Below are positions 37,325-46,318 of a stretch of DNA of 64,000 bases, piece after piece; the first letter of the stretch is position 1, and each line of letters starts with the position of its first letter. The position numbers and the translations under genes were made by a program. Location: assembly GCF_025854335.1 (NCBI RefSeq), contig NZ_CP107716.1, forward strand, positions 1,171,001-1,235,000, written 5' to 3'. The stretch comes from Pelagibacterium flavum (lineage in GTDB: Bacteria; Pseudomonadota; Alphaproteobacteria; Rhizobiales; Devosiaceae). Below the pieces are notes generated by a model. That model saw only the letters and a list, made by a program, of their open reading frames with translations, was not told where the DNA came from and searched no databases.

Positions 37325-37972
37325 TCAGCCGGCCCGTCTGATCTCCTTGATGGATTTGTCGAGGCTGGCGCGGACCAATGAGGTTACAAGTCGCGGGTAG
37401 TCAGGCTTGCCGATGTGTTTTGCCAGGCCATGTGCCGTATGCGGCAATCCAAGTTCCCGGGCGGCATCGAGACTCTTTTTGTCGGCAAAGGGATAGAGTT
37501 CGTCCCAGGCGGTCTGCACTTCGCGGAAGAAGATATCGACCCCAACGTCGCCAAGCCCCTTGAATGTTTTGAGCGCCGTTCGCATCCGGGCCGGATCCTG
37601 CCCGGCCTCCTCGCGCAAATTGCGCAGATCGCCATCATAGGTTTCGATAAGGTGTTCGGCGGTTTCACCGAGCATGCGCGACGTGCTCTCGTCATATCTG
37701 GCGTAACCGTTCTTGTTGAGCACGTCGACCCGCTCTTCCCACGTGGCATCCCTGAGCTTTTCCGGCGTCGTCCAGCCCGCATTGGACAGAGCGGCGGCAG
37801 CTTCGACGGCCTGGGCCGCGCCGATACGGGCGCTGAACAGGATCGAGGCGCAAAGCCAGCGGAACAGGGGCGAGGGCGTATTGTCGGCTATGGGGATGTG
37901 CAACTCGTCGCAATAGGTCTGCCCGTATTTGTCGAGCAGCGCATTGATTACGTCCTTGTGCGCAGATGCCAT
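37325..37972 (-). CDS. HhH-GPD-like endonuclease/glycosylase-family protein
   Basis: 215 residues from ATG 37972 with GGAG upstream; a GTG at 37981 is an alternative. The helix-hairpin-helix pattern TFKGLGDVGVDIFFREVQ near residue 142 and the helical layout (FRWLCASILFSARIGAAQA at about 40-58) are those of Nth/MutY-like base-excision repair proteins. The catalytic Lys expected in the hairpin and the Cys cluster of Nth are not visible, so activity is doubtful. The gene overlaps closely with the DUF305 gene upstream (stop at 37978). Confidence 0.7.
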   Translation of the reverse strand: MASAHKDVINALLDKYGQTYCDELHIPIADNTPSPLFRWLCASILFSARIGAAQAVEAAAALSNAGWTTPEKLRDATWEERVDVLNKNGYARYDESTSRMLGETAEHLIETYDGDLRNLREEAGQDPARMRTALKTFKGLGDVGVDIFFREVQTAWDELYPFADKKSLDAARELGLPHTAHGLAKHIGKPDYPRLVTSLVRASLDKSIKEIRRAG

Positions 37973-37977
37973 TTCAC

Positions 37978-38421
37978 TCACTCCAGATCGGCGATCAGGG
38001 CCTTCATCTCATCAATCTCGCTGCGCTGGGCTTCGATGATGCGGTTGGCAAGATCGAGCACGCGGGGATCGGAAAGATTGGCGTTTTCGCTGGTGAGGAT
38101 GGCGATCGAATGATGCGGGATCATCGCACGCATCCAGGAGACTTCATCGACGGTGGCTTGCGAACGCACCAGATAGAGCGAACCTGCAAAGACCAATATG
38201 GCAACGGCGTAAATGGAAATGTTGAGCGACGTGTTCTTGTACATGCCCAGCATGAAGCTGAGCATGACGATAGCCATGGTGGCGCCCATCAGCAGGGCCA
38301 TGTAGGCGCGGGTTTCACTGAAAAAGATATGATCGAGGGCGTAGGTATTGAGATACATCAGCCCAAACATCACCAGCGTCGAGGTGACGATCATGGCAAA
38401 GAAGCGACCGTAGCCTTTCAT
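37978..38421 (-). CDS. DUF305-domain membrane protein
   Basis: 147 residues from ATG 38421, which has AGGAGG upstream; the open frame extends further but begins in non-coding sequence. Three transmembrane segments (FFAMIVTSTLVMFGLMYL; YMALLMGATMAIVMLSFML; ISIYAVAILVFAGSLYLV) precede the DUF305 part, WMRAMIPHHSIAILTSENA near residue 103. The His pair of this motif is conserved and may bind metal. Copper or metal stress is a frequent context in the family, but nothing here shows it. Confidence 0.82.
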   Translation of the reverse strand: MKGYGRFFAMIVTSTLVMFGLMYLNTYALDHIFFSETRAYMALLMGATMAIVMLSFMLGMYKNTSLNISIYAVAILVFAGSLYLVRSQATVDEVSWMRAMIPHHSIAILTSENANLSDPRVLDLANRIIEAQRSEIDEMKALIADLE

Positions 38422-38587
38422 GTCCGATCCTCCTGGGGTTGATTGGGTGCAACGGCAGCGACCTGCTATCGTTCCAACCGCCCTTGTTGCCGTGAGATTT
38501 TTTTGGCGCGCACTGTCGATCGTGCGGTTTACCGGACGACATCTGGGTGCACGATGATGTGCCTTCAAAGTCGAAAGGACCAATTTT

Positions 38588-38944
38588 ATGCGTTACATGC
38601 TCATACTTCACGCTGACGAGGTTGCCGGCGCGGCCATTCCGCCCGAGCAGATGAAGGCCGCCATGGACCAGATGGGGGCCTATGCCCAGGCGCTTGAAAA
38701 AGCCGGGGCGTTCATCGCCACCGAAGCCCTCGATTTTGCCTCCAAGGGGTCGCTTGTTTCGGTTCGCGATGGAGACACGCAGGTCCAGGATGGCCCGTTT
38801 GTGGAATCCCGTGAACAGTTCGGCGGCTATTTCATCATCGAAGCGGCCAATGAGGATGAGGCGCGCCAATGGGCGGCGCGTTGTCCGGCGGCAGTCTGGG
38901 GCACCATAGAGGTCCGGCGCATCCGCGACCGGAGCGAATATTGA
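38588..38944 (+). CDS. YCII-related (DGPF) domain protein
   Basis: 118 residues with the dimeric alpha-beta barrel YCII fold. It begins YMLILHADEV and contains the name-giving DGPF in VQDGPFVESREQFGGYFIIE near residue 66. DGPF proteins are the usual partners of ECF42-type sigma factors, and the very next gene (overlapping by four bases) encodes one. The biochemical role is not known; it may modulate the sigma factor or be its target. Confidence 0.9.
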   Translation: MRYMLILHADEVAGAAIPPEQMKAAMDQMGAYAQALEKAGAFIATEALDFASKGSLVSVRDGDTQVQDGPFVESREQFGGYFIIEAANEDEARQWAARCPAAVWGTIEVRRIRDRSEY

Positions 38945-40176
38945 GGCCGACGAACCCGGCACTGCAGGCGGCAGAGCGCGTGGCTCGCGAAAGCTACGGG
39001 CGGCTGCTTGCCCTGCTCGCCGCGCGCACTAGGGACATCCCCGGTGCCGAGGATGCGCTGGGTGAAGCGCTGGCGGCGGCATTGCAGCAATGGCCGGAAC
39101 GGGGTGTTCCGGCCAATCCCGAGGCCTGGCTGGTGGCGGTGGCTCGCCGCAGGCAGGTCGATGCGGTGCGCCGCCGGGTCGTCGCCGAGGCTGGAGAGGA
39201 ACATCTGGCAATGATTGCGAGTGAACTCGAGAATGGCTCGGGTGGCGCGGGGACGGCCTTTCCGGATCGGCGGCTGGCCCTGATGCTGGCCTGCACCGAT
39301 GGAGGGATCGAGCCGGCGATGCGCACGCCCTTGATGCTTCAGGTTCTGTTGGGGCTTACGGCCGGAGAGATCGGGGCGGCGTATCTGATGCCCCCGGCGA
39401 CCATGGCGCAGCGCCTAGTGAGAGCCAAGGCGCGGATCAGGGAGCTGGGCCTTAAGTTCGAAGAGCCCGAGCCCGACAGCCTTGCCGACCGCCTGCCGGC
39501 GCTGCTCGATGCAATCTATGCGGCGTTTACCAGCGATTGGGTCGGGCGCGACAGCCGAAAGCGGGCGGAGGAGGCGATCTGGCTGGCGCAATGCGTCGTG
39601 GCTCGGGTCCCGTCCGATCCCGAGGCCAGGGGGCTCTTGGCATTGCTTTTGTATCTGAGCGCGCGAATGAATGCGCAGCGCGACCCCGAGGGCCGATATG
39701 TTCCGCTCGCCGAACAGGATGTCTCGCGTTGGGACCATCGTGCGATCGATCCGGCGGAGGCTCTGCTGCATGCAGCCAATCAGGACGGGCCGAGTGGGCG
39801 CTACCAGATCGAAGCCGCTATCCAGTCGGTCCATTGCGCACGGCGCAGCAGCGGAAAAACCGACTGGGCGACGATCGGCTCGCTCTATGATCTGCTGTTT
39901 GCCTTGCTTCCCTCTCCCGTCGTCCAACTCAACAGGGCGCTGGCCCGCAGTCAGACCGAAGGAGCGGCGGAGGTGCTCGCCGAGATCGTCCAACTGGGGC
40001 AGGACCGGCGCATGGTGCCTTATCAGCCCTATTGGGCCGGACTCGCACGGCTGGCTGCCGATGCGGGTGACCGGGAAACGGCGCTTGAAGCCTATGGCAT
40101 TGCCATGGGGCTTACGGCAGATCCGGCGGTGCGCGCTTACCTCGCGGCGCGCCGCCAGCTTCTGTTCGATGGGTAA
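38941..40176 (+). CDS. ECF42-type RNA polymerase sigma factor with C-terminal extension
   Basis: 411 residues from TTG 38941, which overlaps the stop of the DGPF gene. Region 2 covers about residues 10-75 (GRLLALLAARTRDIPGAEDALGEAL; WLVAVARRRQVDAVRRR) and region 4 about 115-170 (LGLTAGEIGAAYLMPPATMAQRLVRAKARIRE). A long helical extension, about 230 residues with TPR-like character, follows, as in ECF42. No anti-sigma gene is adjacent. In this class the C-terminal extension is thought to replace an anti-sigma factor. The TTG start and overlap show translational coupling. Confidence 0.9.
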   Translation: MRPTNPALQAAERVARESYGRLLALLAARTRDIPGAEDALGEALAAALQQWPERGVPANPEAWLVAVARRRQVDAVRRRVVAEAGEEHLAMIASELENGSGGAGTAFPDRRLALMLACTDGGIEPAMRTPLMLQVLLGLTAGEIGAAYLMPPATMAQRLVRAKARIRELGLKFEEPEPDSLADRLPALLDAIYAAFTSDWVGRDSRKRAEEAIWLAQCVVARVPSDPEARGLLALLLYLSARMNAQRDPEGRYVPLAEQDVSRWDHRAIDPAEALLHAANQDGPSGRYQIEAAIQSVHCARRSSGKTDWATIGSLYDLLFALLPSPVVQLNRALARSQTEGAAEVLAEIVQLGQDRRMVPYQPYWAGLARLAADAGDRETALEAYGIAMGLTADPAVRAYLAARRQLLFDG

Positions 40177-40200
40177 GGCAAATGTGCCGCGGGCCGGTTT

Positions 40201-41298
40201 TCAGGTGTTGAACTTGAAGAGCATCACGTCGCCATCCTTGACGACATATTCCTTGCCTTCGTCACGTGCCTTGCCCGCTTCCTTGGCGGCCACTTCGCCA
40301 CCCAGCGCGACGAAATCGTCATAGGCGATGGTCTGGGCGCGGATGAAGCCGCGTTCGAAATCGGTGTGGATGACGCCTGCGGCCTGCGGTGCCTTGGTGC
40401 CGACGGGAATGGTCCAGGCGCGGGCTTCCTTGGGGCCGACGGTGAAATAGGTCTGAAGGTGCAGGAGCTTGTAGCCCTCGCGGATCAGCTTGTTAAGGCC
40501 GGGTTCTTCCAGTCCGAGCGAGGAGAGGTAATCGGCGCGGTCGGCTGCATCGAGCCCGGCCAGTTCGGCTTCGATCTCGGCGCAGATGATCACCGTGCGA
40601 GCCTCGTGCCCCCTGGCGTAGTCCTCGACCTTTTTGGTGTGCTCATTGCCGGTCGCGGCGGCGGATTCGTCGACATTGCAGACATAGAGCACCGGCTTTG
40701 CGGTGAGGAGCTGGAGTTCCCTGAACGCCTTTTCCTCGTCAGGGGCGCGCTCGGTATGGCGGGCGGGCTTGCCCTCTTCGAGCAGCGCCTTGGCGCGGTT
40801 GACCAGTTCAAGGGTGAGCTTTGCGTCCTTGTCGTTGGCGCGGATTTTCTTTTCGAGCCCACCGATGCGCTTTTCGAGGCTTTCGAGATCGGCCAGCATC
40901 AGTTCGGTTTCGACCACTTCGGCGTCGGCGATAGGGTCGACCTTGCCCGCCACATGCACGATGTCGTCATTTTCAAAGCAGCGCAGCACATAGGCGATGG
41001 CGTCGCATTCGCGGATGTTGGCGAGAAACTGGTTGCCCAGTCCTTCGCCCTTGGACGCGCCCTTGACCAGGCCGGCAATGTCGACGAACGAGAGCCGGGT
41101 GGGGATGACTTCCTTGGACTTTCCAATCTCGGCCAGTTTGTCGAGCCGCTCATCAGGCACAGACACCTCGCCGACATTGGGCTCGATGGTGCAAAATGGA
41201 AAATTCGCGGCCTGCGCCGCAGCAGTCTGGGTGAGGGCGTTGAAAAGCGTCGATTTGCCGACATTGGGCAGACCGACGATGCCGCATTTGAAACCCAT
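40201..41298 (-). CDS. ychF: Redox-regulated ATPase/GTPase YchF (Obg family)
   Basis: 365 residues. G1 motif is [14 protein letters not shown] near residues 8-21, followed by the modified G4 NVDE that gives YchF its ATP preference, and the C-terminal TGS-like domain ending [11 protein letters not shown]. Obg-type [22 protein letters not shown] is present. The protein binds ribosomes and is linked to stress response. ATG 41298 has GAGG upstream. It converges with the sigma gene. Confidence 0.95.
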   Translation of the reverse strand: MGFKCGIVGLPNVGKSTLFNALTQTAAAQAANFPFCTIEPNVGEVSVPDERLDKLAEIGKSKEVIPTRLSFVDIAGLVKGASKGEGLGNQFLANIRECDAIAYVLRCFENDDIVHVAGKVDPIADAEVVETELMLADLESLEKRIGGLEKKIRANDKDAKLTLELVNRAKALLEEGKPARHTERAPDEEKAFRELQLLTAKPVLYVCNVDESAAATGNEHTKKVEDYARGHEARTVIICAEIEAELAGLDAADRADYLSSLGLEEPGLNKLIREGYKLLHLQTYFTVGPKEARAWTIPVGTKAPQAAGVIHTDFERGFIRAQTIAYDDFVALGGEVAAKEAGKARDEGKEYVVKDGDVMLFKFNT

Positions 41299-41516
41299 GA
41301 TGGAACCTCGGAGATGGCGCGAAACGCGCTCGAAAAATCGTTGGGCCTTAACTCGTGCAGGAGCGGGGAGAAGTCAAGAGAAGCTGGTCGTGCCTAAGCG
41401 TCCGACGGCGATATCGCCTCGGGCTATGATCGCCATTCGAGCCTAGCTCTCATGGCCTTCTCACCTCCAATCGTGCCACCGGCACGATTGGCCGAAGGAC
41501 GGATCGAAGAACGGCA

Positions 41517-41849
41517 TGGGGCGATGAACGCTCCGCATGTTTAGTTAGTATATGAAGCGATCATCGCCCCACGCGCCCGGGGTTTTTGGCTTAGTCGCCC
41601 TTCAGAAGGCTAGGGTCAATCCCTTCCGGGTTTCCCCGGTACGACGGCGTTAGCAAAATCGCGCCAGCCTCGAAACCGAGATCAGGCGGCCGGTTCACGC
41701 CGTCCGGCGCTTGTGACGTTTGGGCCTTCCCTGCGGCGACCCGCAAGGAACCCGGACCAAACCCGCCCAAACGTTCGTTGCGCTTGCGTCCATATGCGCG
41801 GGTTCGTGAGAGGGAGTATGGGGGAGGTTGAATGGGCGGGGATAAGTTT
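41517..41849. repeat. Structured repeat element, copy 1 (with compensatory changes versus copy 2)
   Basis: About 333 bases shared with 62002-62333. Order: a 16-bp stem (41517-41532 / 41556-41571, one mismatch); a core (41577-41759) nearly identical between copies; a closing stem AACCCGC (41760-41766) / GCGGGTT (41798-41804); and an end GCGGGGATAAGTTT (41836-41849). Hairpins inside the core are CCGGG-TTTC-CCCGG (41626-41639), CTCG-AAAC-CGAG (41669-41680) and a 10-bp TTCC..GGAA stem (41727-41750). In copy 2 the paired bases change together. No convincing protein is encoded. A further perfect hairpin AATCGTGCC/GGCACGATT sits just before (41469-41489). The strand and function are unknown. Confidence 0.75.
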
Positions 41850-41954
41850 CTTTGCGGCTGGGGCGTGTGGCGACGCATCATGATGGATTCCGGGAATAAA
41901 TCCCGGAATGACAATGGGGAGTGGGATGTTCTCCATCATCTCACACTCCCCCGC

Positions 41955-42094
41955 GTCATCCTCGGGCTTGACCCGGGGATCTACAGCGCTGCCATTGAGC
42001 ACCGCAGAAGTGATACGTGTGGCCTCTCCCCGTTCCCAAACCTCTTCACCGGCTGCCCAATGCAGCGGATCCCCGGGTCAAGCCCGAGGATGAC
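41955..42094. repeat. Mosaic intergenic palindromic repeat, copy 1
   Basis: A 27-base arm GTCATCCTCGGGCTTGACCC.. (41955-41981) recurs as an exact inverted copy at 42068-42094, with 86 bases between. The same arms bound 61782-61917. This motif is common in intergenic DNA of rhizobia as a mosaic repeat. A degenerate third arm lies near 42125-42150, and a separate ATTCCGGG/CCCGGAAT dyad lies at 41887-41909. The remaining intergenic sequence up to 42396 carries no gene I can support. Confidence 0.8.
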
Positions 42095-42396
42095 GACGGG
42101 GGGGCGGGCGATGGTGATTGGATCGAGAGCGGGTCGAGCCTGAGGATGATGATGGGGTGGGGTGAGTGGTGAGGATGGAGCCGGAGAGGGGTAAGACCGA
42201 GGGCGACGATGGCAAGGCCGGGGCTACCCGTCCCTGACTGTCCCGGACCCGATCCGGACACGCAAGCCTTGCCGATACTCTTGGCGGCTGCAATTGGCTC
42301 AATAAGGCCGCTCACCGGCCCGACGGACTCCATCGCCCCTCTGGCGGGAGGGTTAAGGGAAGTCGCATGAGCGCCAGTGAAACTCCAGCCGCGGCC

Positions 42397-43113
42397 TTAG
42401 TCCTTTTTCCCGAACAGCTTTTTGAGCATATCGGCCATGGGGCCGGATTCGGGGACTTTGCTCTGAAGGGCGGATTGGCGCGCTTGCCGGACGTGGCTTT
42501 GGGCCCTTGGTGCCGGCTTTTCGGTCGCCGGTGCGGCCTTGGGCGCCGAAGGGAGGGCAAGCGCAAGCTTGTTCATCAGCCCTGCCGCGTCACCCTTGGC
42601 GATCAACCCCGCGTTTTTGGCGAGCGAGTCGAGCAGGGGTTCGAGCCACTCGTTATCGGCCTTGTGGAAGTTGGAGAGCACATGGGAATGCACACGGTCC
42701 TTGTGACCCGGATGGCCGATGCCCAGACGGACCCGGACAAAGTCCTTGCCCAGATGGCTTTCGATGGACCGCAATCCGTTGTGGCCGCCATTGCCGCCGC
42801 CGGTTTTGACGCGGACCTTGCCGGGGGCAAGATCGAGTTCGTCATGGATAACCGAGATGTCGGAGGGCGCGAGCTTATAGAACTGGGCAGTCTGGGCGAC
42901 GGAGTCGCCCGAGCGGTTCATGAAGGTCTGGGGCTTGATCAGCATGATTTTTTCGCCATCGATCACGCCTTCGGAGATGAGGGCGGAGAATTTCTGGCGG
43001 AAAGGCGGGAAATTGTGCTGGCGGGCGATCTCGTCGACGGCCAGAAATCCGATATTGTGCCGGTGAGCGGCATATTCGGCGCCGGGATTGCCGAGCCCTA
43101 CAATCAGGTGCAT
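42397..43113 (-). CDS. pth: Peptidyl-tRNA hydrolase
   Basis: 238 residues. The start MHLIVGLGNPGAEYAAHRHNIGF, the catalytic His in this segment, LIKPQTFMNRSGDSV and VIHDELDLAPGKVRVKTGGGNGGHNGLRS are all standard. It frees tRNA from dropped peptidyl-tRNA. The last 50 residues form a Pro/Ala/Lys-rich tail typical of alphaproteobacterial Pth. The gene follows rplY by 51 bases on the same strand, the usual rplY-pth pairing. Confidence 0.95.
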   Translation of the reverse strand: MHLIVGLGNPGAEYAAHRHNIGFLAVDEIARQHNFPPFRQKFSALISEGVIDGEKIMLIKPQTFMNRSGDSVAQTAQFYKLAPSDISVIHDELDLAPGKVRVKTGGGNGGHNGLRSIESHLGKDFVRVRLGIGHPGHKDRVHSHVLSNFHKADNEWLEPLLDSLAKNAGLIAKGDAAGLMNKLALALPSAPKAAPATEKPAPRAQSHVRQARQSALQSKVPESGPMADMLKKLFGKKD

Positions 43114-43164
43114 CGCATCTCTCCGGGAACAGTAGGGCCGGCGAGGAGCGCCGGCCCGAAAGAC

Positions 43165-43794
43165 TTACTCTTCGTCTTTTTCTTCTTCGCCTTCATCGGC
43201 GCCCGCGTCTTCAGCGCCTTCAGACGAGCGCAGGGCAGACGGTGCCGCGATGGTGGCGATGGTGAAGTCGCGATCGGTAATGGTCGGGACAACGCCCTTG
43301 GGCAGATCCACGGCCGAGATGTGCAGCGAGTCGCCGACTTCGGACTTGGACAGGTCGACCACGAGATATTCGGGGATCGAATCGGCCGGGACGGTCACTT
43401 CCACGGTGTGACGCACGACGTTGAGCACGCCGCCCTTCTTGAGGCCGGGGGACTTTTCCTGGTTCTCGAAATGGACCGGAACTTCGACCGTGAGGGTCGA
43501 ATTCTTGCCCACGCGCAGGAAGTCCACATGCACGAGGAAGTCGCGCACGGGCTCAAGCTGGTAATCCTTGGGGATCACGCGGTGCTTGTCGCCGTCCACA
43601 TCGATCTCGATGACGTGCGAAAGGAATCCGCCGTCATGAATCTTGCGGAACGTGTCCTTGTAGGAAATCGCGATGGAAAGAGGGGCTTTCTTATCGCCGT
43701 AAATAACGGCAGGAACCAGACCTTGACGACGCAGTTCACGAGCGGCCCCCTTGCCCACCCGGTCCCGCACCGAAGCCTTCAGCTCGACGCTCAT
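43165..43794 (-). CDS. rplY: 50S ribosomal protein L25 (long Ctc form)
   Basis: 209 residues from ATG 43794. The L25 5S-rRNA-binding domain is residues 1-90 ([35 protein letters not shown]), then the Ctc C-terminal beta domain to about 190, and an acidic Glu/Asp tail. It binds 5S rRNA in the large subunit. First gene of the rplY-pth unit. Confidence 0.95.
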   Translation of the reverse strand: MSVELKASVRDRVGKGAARELRRQGLVPAVIYGDKKAPLSIAISYKDTFRKIHDGGFLSHVIEIDVDGDKHRVIPKDYQLEPVRDFLVHVDFLRVGKNSTLTVEVPVHFENQEKSPGLKKGGVLNVVRHTVEVTVPADSIPEYLVVDLSKSEVGDSLHISAVDLPKGVVPTITDRDFTIATIAAPSALRSSEGAEDAGADEGEEEKDEE

Positions 43795-43927
43795 GGAAAT
43801 CATCCATTGGTTGGGTGCGTTTCTCAACCAGAAAAAGAAACGCGCGCCCGTCCTCCAGGGGTGACGAGCGCTTCATGGAGCGGGTCTATACAGGAGGCGG
43901 AAAAATTGGGCAAGAGGCTGGTTGGCG

Positions 43928-44323
43928 CTAGTCTTCGTCTTCAGCCAGAGCCTCGAGCCCGCGCCGGCTCATTTCCTCGAACGCAGCGGCGCGCAGGGTC
44001 AGGGCGCGTTCAGTCAGCGGCCCATCAGGATCGTGATGGACGCGGAAAAGGCGGCTGGTCCCGAACCGCTTGTGCATGTGCACGAGCATGGCGTCGGGCC
44101 ATCCCGGAATTTCATCGAGGAGGGCCAGCAGCTCTGTCTCGGCGCTTGAGCGCGGGGCCACCAGAGGGTGGCGGGGAGGGGTCTTTTTCACTGATACTTC
44201 CACATACGCAGCGTACGCGGTCATGGCTGGCTCGCCCCACCGGATCTTCCGCAAAAAGGGAAAATGCCGGAGCCAGTCCAAAGTTCCGCGCGCTGGTAGC
44301 GCTTGTGGCTGAGTCGTCGCCAT
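43928..44323 (-). CDS. Conserved hypothetical protein
   Basis: 131 residues. Visible parts are LRHFPFLRKIRWGEPAMTAYAAYVEV, KTPPRHPLVAPRS, a helical middle ETELLALLDEIPGWPDAMLVHMHKRFG and an acidic C-terminus. No transmembrane segment is evident. The start could be ATG 44323 (GAGGGAG rather far upstream) or an internal ATG 33 codons later. A perfect CtrA-type site at 44414-44428 lies about 90 bases upstream, hinting at cell-cycle control. I do not recognise the family. Confidence 0.6.
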   Translation of the reverse strand: MATTQPQALPARGTLDWLRHFPFLRKIRWGEPAMTAYAAYVEVSVKKTPPRHPLVAPRSSAETELLALLDEIPGWPDAMLVHMHKRFGTSRLFRVHHDPDGPLTERALTLRAAAFEEMSRRGLEALAEDED

Positions 44324-44413
44324 CGGTCAAAACTCCCTCGCTTCCATTTGAGCAATGGCAGCGTGAGAGATTCGCCGACCGGGCGACAGCCGGGGCGAGT
44401 CCGGGTATGAGCG

Positions 44414-44428
44414 TTAAGCGCTTATTAA
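44414..44428. promoter_or_regulatory. CtrA-type binding site TTAA-N7-TTAA
   Basis: TTAA (44414-44417), seven bases, TTAA (44425-44428) followed by C matches the full consensus of the cell-cycle regulator CtrA. It lies between prs (stop 44448) and the minus-strand gene starting at 44323. CtrA itself is not in the window. Confidence 0.6.
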
Positions 44429-44447
44429 CCTTCGCCAGGAGCGGCGA

Positions 44448-45380
44448 TCAGTCGAAAAGGCTCGAAACCGACTGCTCGGACGCGGTGCGCGCTATGGCTT
44501 CGCCGATCAGTGTGGCGATGGAGATGTGGCGGATCTTGTCGACCTTGGCGACAGCCTCGGTCATCTCGATGGAATCGGTGGTAACCAGTTCCTTGAGCCG
44601 CGACTTGGCGATGCGGGCCGGCGCGTCGCCCGAGAGGACGCCATGGGTGATATAGGCCGAGACTTCCCTGGCCCCGGCATTGAGCAGGGCCTCGGCCGCG
44701 TTGACCAGCGTGCCGCCGGAATCGACGATATCGTCGATCAGGATGCAGGACTGGTCTTCGACGTCGCCGATGATGTTCATCACTTCGGACACGCCGGCGC
44801 GGGGGCGGCGTTTATCGACGATGGCCAGTTGCGCGCCGATGCGGTTGGCCACGTTGCGGGCCCGCAGAACGCCGCCGACGTCCGGGGAAACGATCATCAC
44901 CTTTGATGTGTCGTAATTTTCGGCGATATCGCGGGTGAGGACCGGGGCGGCATAAAGATTATCGGTTGGGATATCGAAAAAACCCTGGATTTGCGGTGCA
45001 TGCAGATCCAGGGTCAGAATGCGGTTCGCACCGGCATGGGTTATGAGATTGGCCACGAGTTTGGCCGAGATCGGCGTGCGCGGAGCCGATTTGCGATCCT
45101 GACGCGCATAGCCGTAATAGGGCAGGACGGCCGTGATGCGGCGGGCGGACGACCGGCGCATGGCGTCGATCAGGATCAGCAGTTCCATGAGGTTGTCATT
45201 GGCCGGAAAGGACGTGGACTGGAGGATGAACACATCCTCGCCGCGCACGTTCTCGTGGATCTCCACGAAAATTTCCTTGTCGGCGAACTTCTTGACCGAC
45301 GCGTCGGTCAGCGGAATTTCGAGATAGTCGGAAACGGCCTTGGCCACGGTGAGGTTTGAGTTGCCCGTCACCAGCTTCAT
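44448..45380 (-). CDS. prs: Ribose-phosphate pyrophosphokinase
   Basis: 310 residues. It begins [19 protein letters not shown], has [20 protein letters not shown] near residue 96 with the ATP flexible loop, [15 protein letters not shown], and the PRPP motif [21 protein letters not shown] near 212. It makes PRPP from ribose 5-phosphate and ATP. The start has GAGG upstream. It is a single transcription unit. Confidence 0.96.
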   Translation of the reverse strand: MKLVTGNSNLTVAKAVSDYLEIPLTDASVKKFADKEIFVEIHENVRGEDVFILQSTSFPANDNLMELLILIDAMRRSSARRITAVLPYYGYARQDRKSAPRTPISAKLVANLITHAGANRILTLDLHAPQIQGFFDIPTDNLYAAPVLTRDIAENYDTSKVMIVSPDVGGVLRARNVANRIGAQLAIVDKRRPRAGVSEVMNIIGDVEDQSCILIDDIVDSGGTLVNAAEALLNAGAREVSAYITHGVLSGDAPARIAKSRLKELVTTDSIEMTEAVAKVDKIRHISIATLIGEAIARTASEQSVSSLFD

Positions 45381-45530
45381 GGTCAGCCTCTATGTGTGCC
45401 CTGATCGCCAGAGGCCGCCAATGCCCCGAGCTTGTGGGGCGGACGTTTAGACCCCGGACGGCGCAAACTCAATATGACTTTTGAATGAAGGTGAAGCGCG
45501 GTTAACGGTGTTGCCCGTCTGCACAGGCGA

Positions 45531-46301
45531 TTATCCCCTGGCGATGAGCGCGATCTGGCGACCGGCACGGGTGTTGTTGTGGGTTGAATGACGATGGGAG
45601 AAATAGAGATCGGGATTGGCGTAAGTGCAGCCTCCGACCGATTCGACCGTGCCGATGCCCAGCGATTTTGCCTGCGCCAGCACAAGGCCGGGCACGTCGA
45701 AATGAGGCTTGGGCCAGCCGTCGGTGATGATGAAATCGGCTGCGTCGGGAAATCGGGTGCGAATCTCTTTGGCCATCTCCTCGCCGATCTCGTAATTTTC
45801 AACCGAGATGGCCGGGCCGATGGCCGCGATGATGTTGGCACGGGAAGCGCCCAGTTGTTCCATGGCGGCGACGGTATCGGCCAGAATGCCGCCGACGGCA
45901 CCCTTCCAGCCCGCATGGGCCGCGCCGATTATCCCCGCCTTGGGATCTGCAAGTAGAATGGGTGCGCAATCGGCGGTCAGAATGCCCAGCGCGATGCCGG
46001 ATCTGTTGGTGACCATGGCGTCCGCTTCGGGGCGGTGCTGAAGATCGAAGGCCTTGTCGACGATATGTACATGCGTGCCGTGAACCTGCGTCGCGAGTGC
46101 GACTTCGATGGGGCCGCCCTTGAGGGCCATGACAGCGCGGTGGACGTTATCGACCACATTTGCCGCGTCGTCACCAACCGAACGCGAGGCGTTGAGGGAG
46201 GCGAATTCGCCCTCCGATACCCCGCCGCGTCGCCCGAAAAACCCGTGGCGGATAGCGGCGGCGGCGGTGATTGCGGGGCTCTTTTCGACTGGAGGATGCA
46301 T
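45531..46301 (-). CDS. pgeF: Peptidoglycan editing factor PgeF / laccase-domain protein
   Basis: 256 residues from ATG 46301; the open frame is longer but overlaps the upstream stop. RHGFFGRRGGVSEG near residue 18, LTADCAPILLADP, AAHAGWKGAVGGI and CTYANPDLYFSHR carry the His and Cys metal ligands of this family. PgeF removes mis-incorporated L-Ser from UDP-MurNAc-L-Ser in E. coli; older annotations call it polyphenol oxidase or purine phosphorylase. It is 17 bases after the MidA-like gene on the same strand. Confidence 0.9.
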   Translation of the reverse strand: MHPPVEKSPAITAAAAIRHGFFGRRGGVSEGEFASLNASRSVGDDAANVVDNVHRAVMALKGGPIEVALATQVHGTHVHIVDKAFDLQHRPEADAMVTNRSGIALGILTADCAPILLADPKAGIIGAAHAGWKGAVGGILADTVAAMEQLGASRANIIAAIGPAISVENYEIGEEMAKEIRTRFPDAADFIITDGWPKPHFDVPGLVLAQAKSLGIGTVESVGGCTYANPDLYFSHRHSTHNNTRAGRQIALIARG

Positions 46302-46318
46302 TGTGAGGTTGGCTTTCT

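Noticed and set aside
41591..41914. Minus-strand 107-codon frame through structured repeat copy 1
   Set aside because: In copy 2 a two-base difference breaks the frame, while hairpins are kept, so coding is unlikely.
42367..44655. A 762-codon plus-strand open frame opposite pth and rplY
   Set aside because: It runs antisense to well-recognised genes, shows no domain and reflects the high-GC third-position pattern of the opposite strand.
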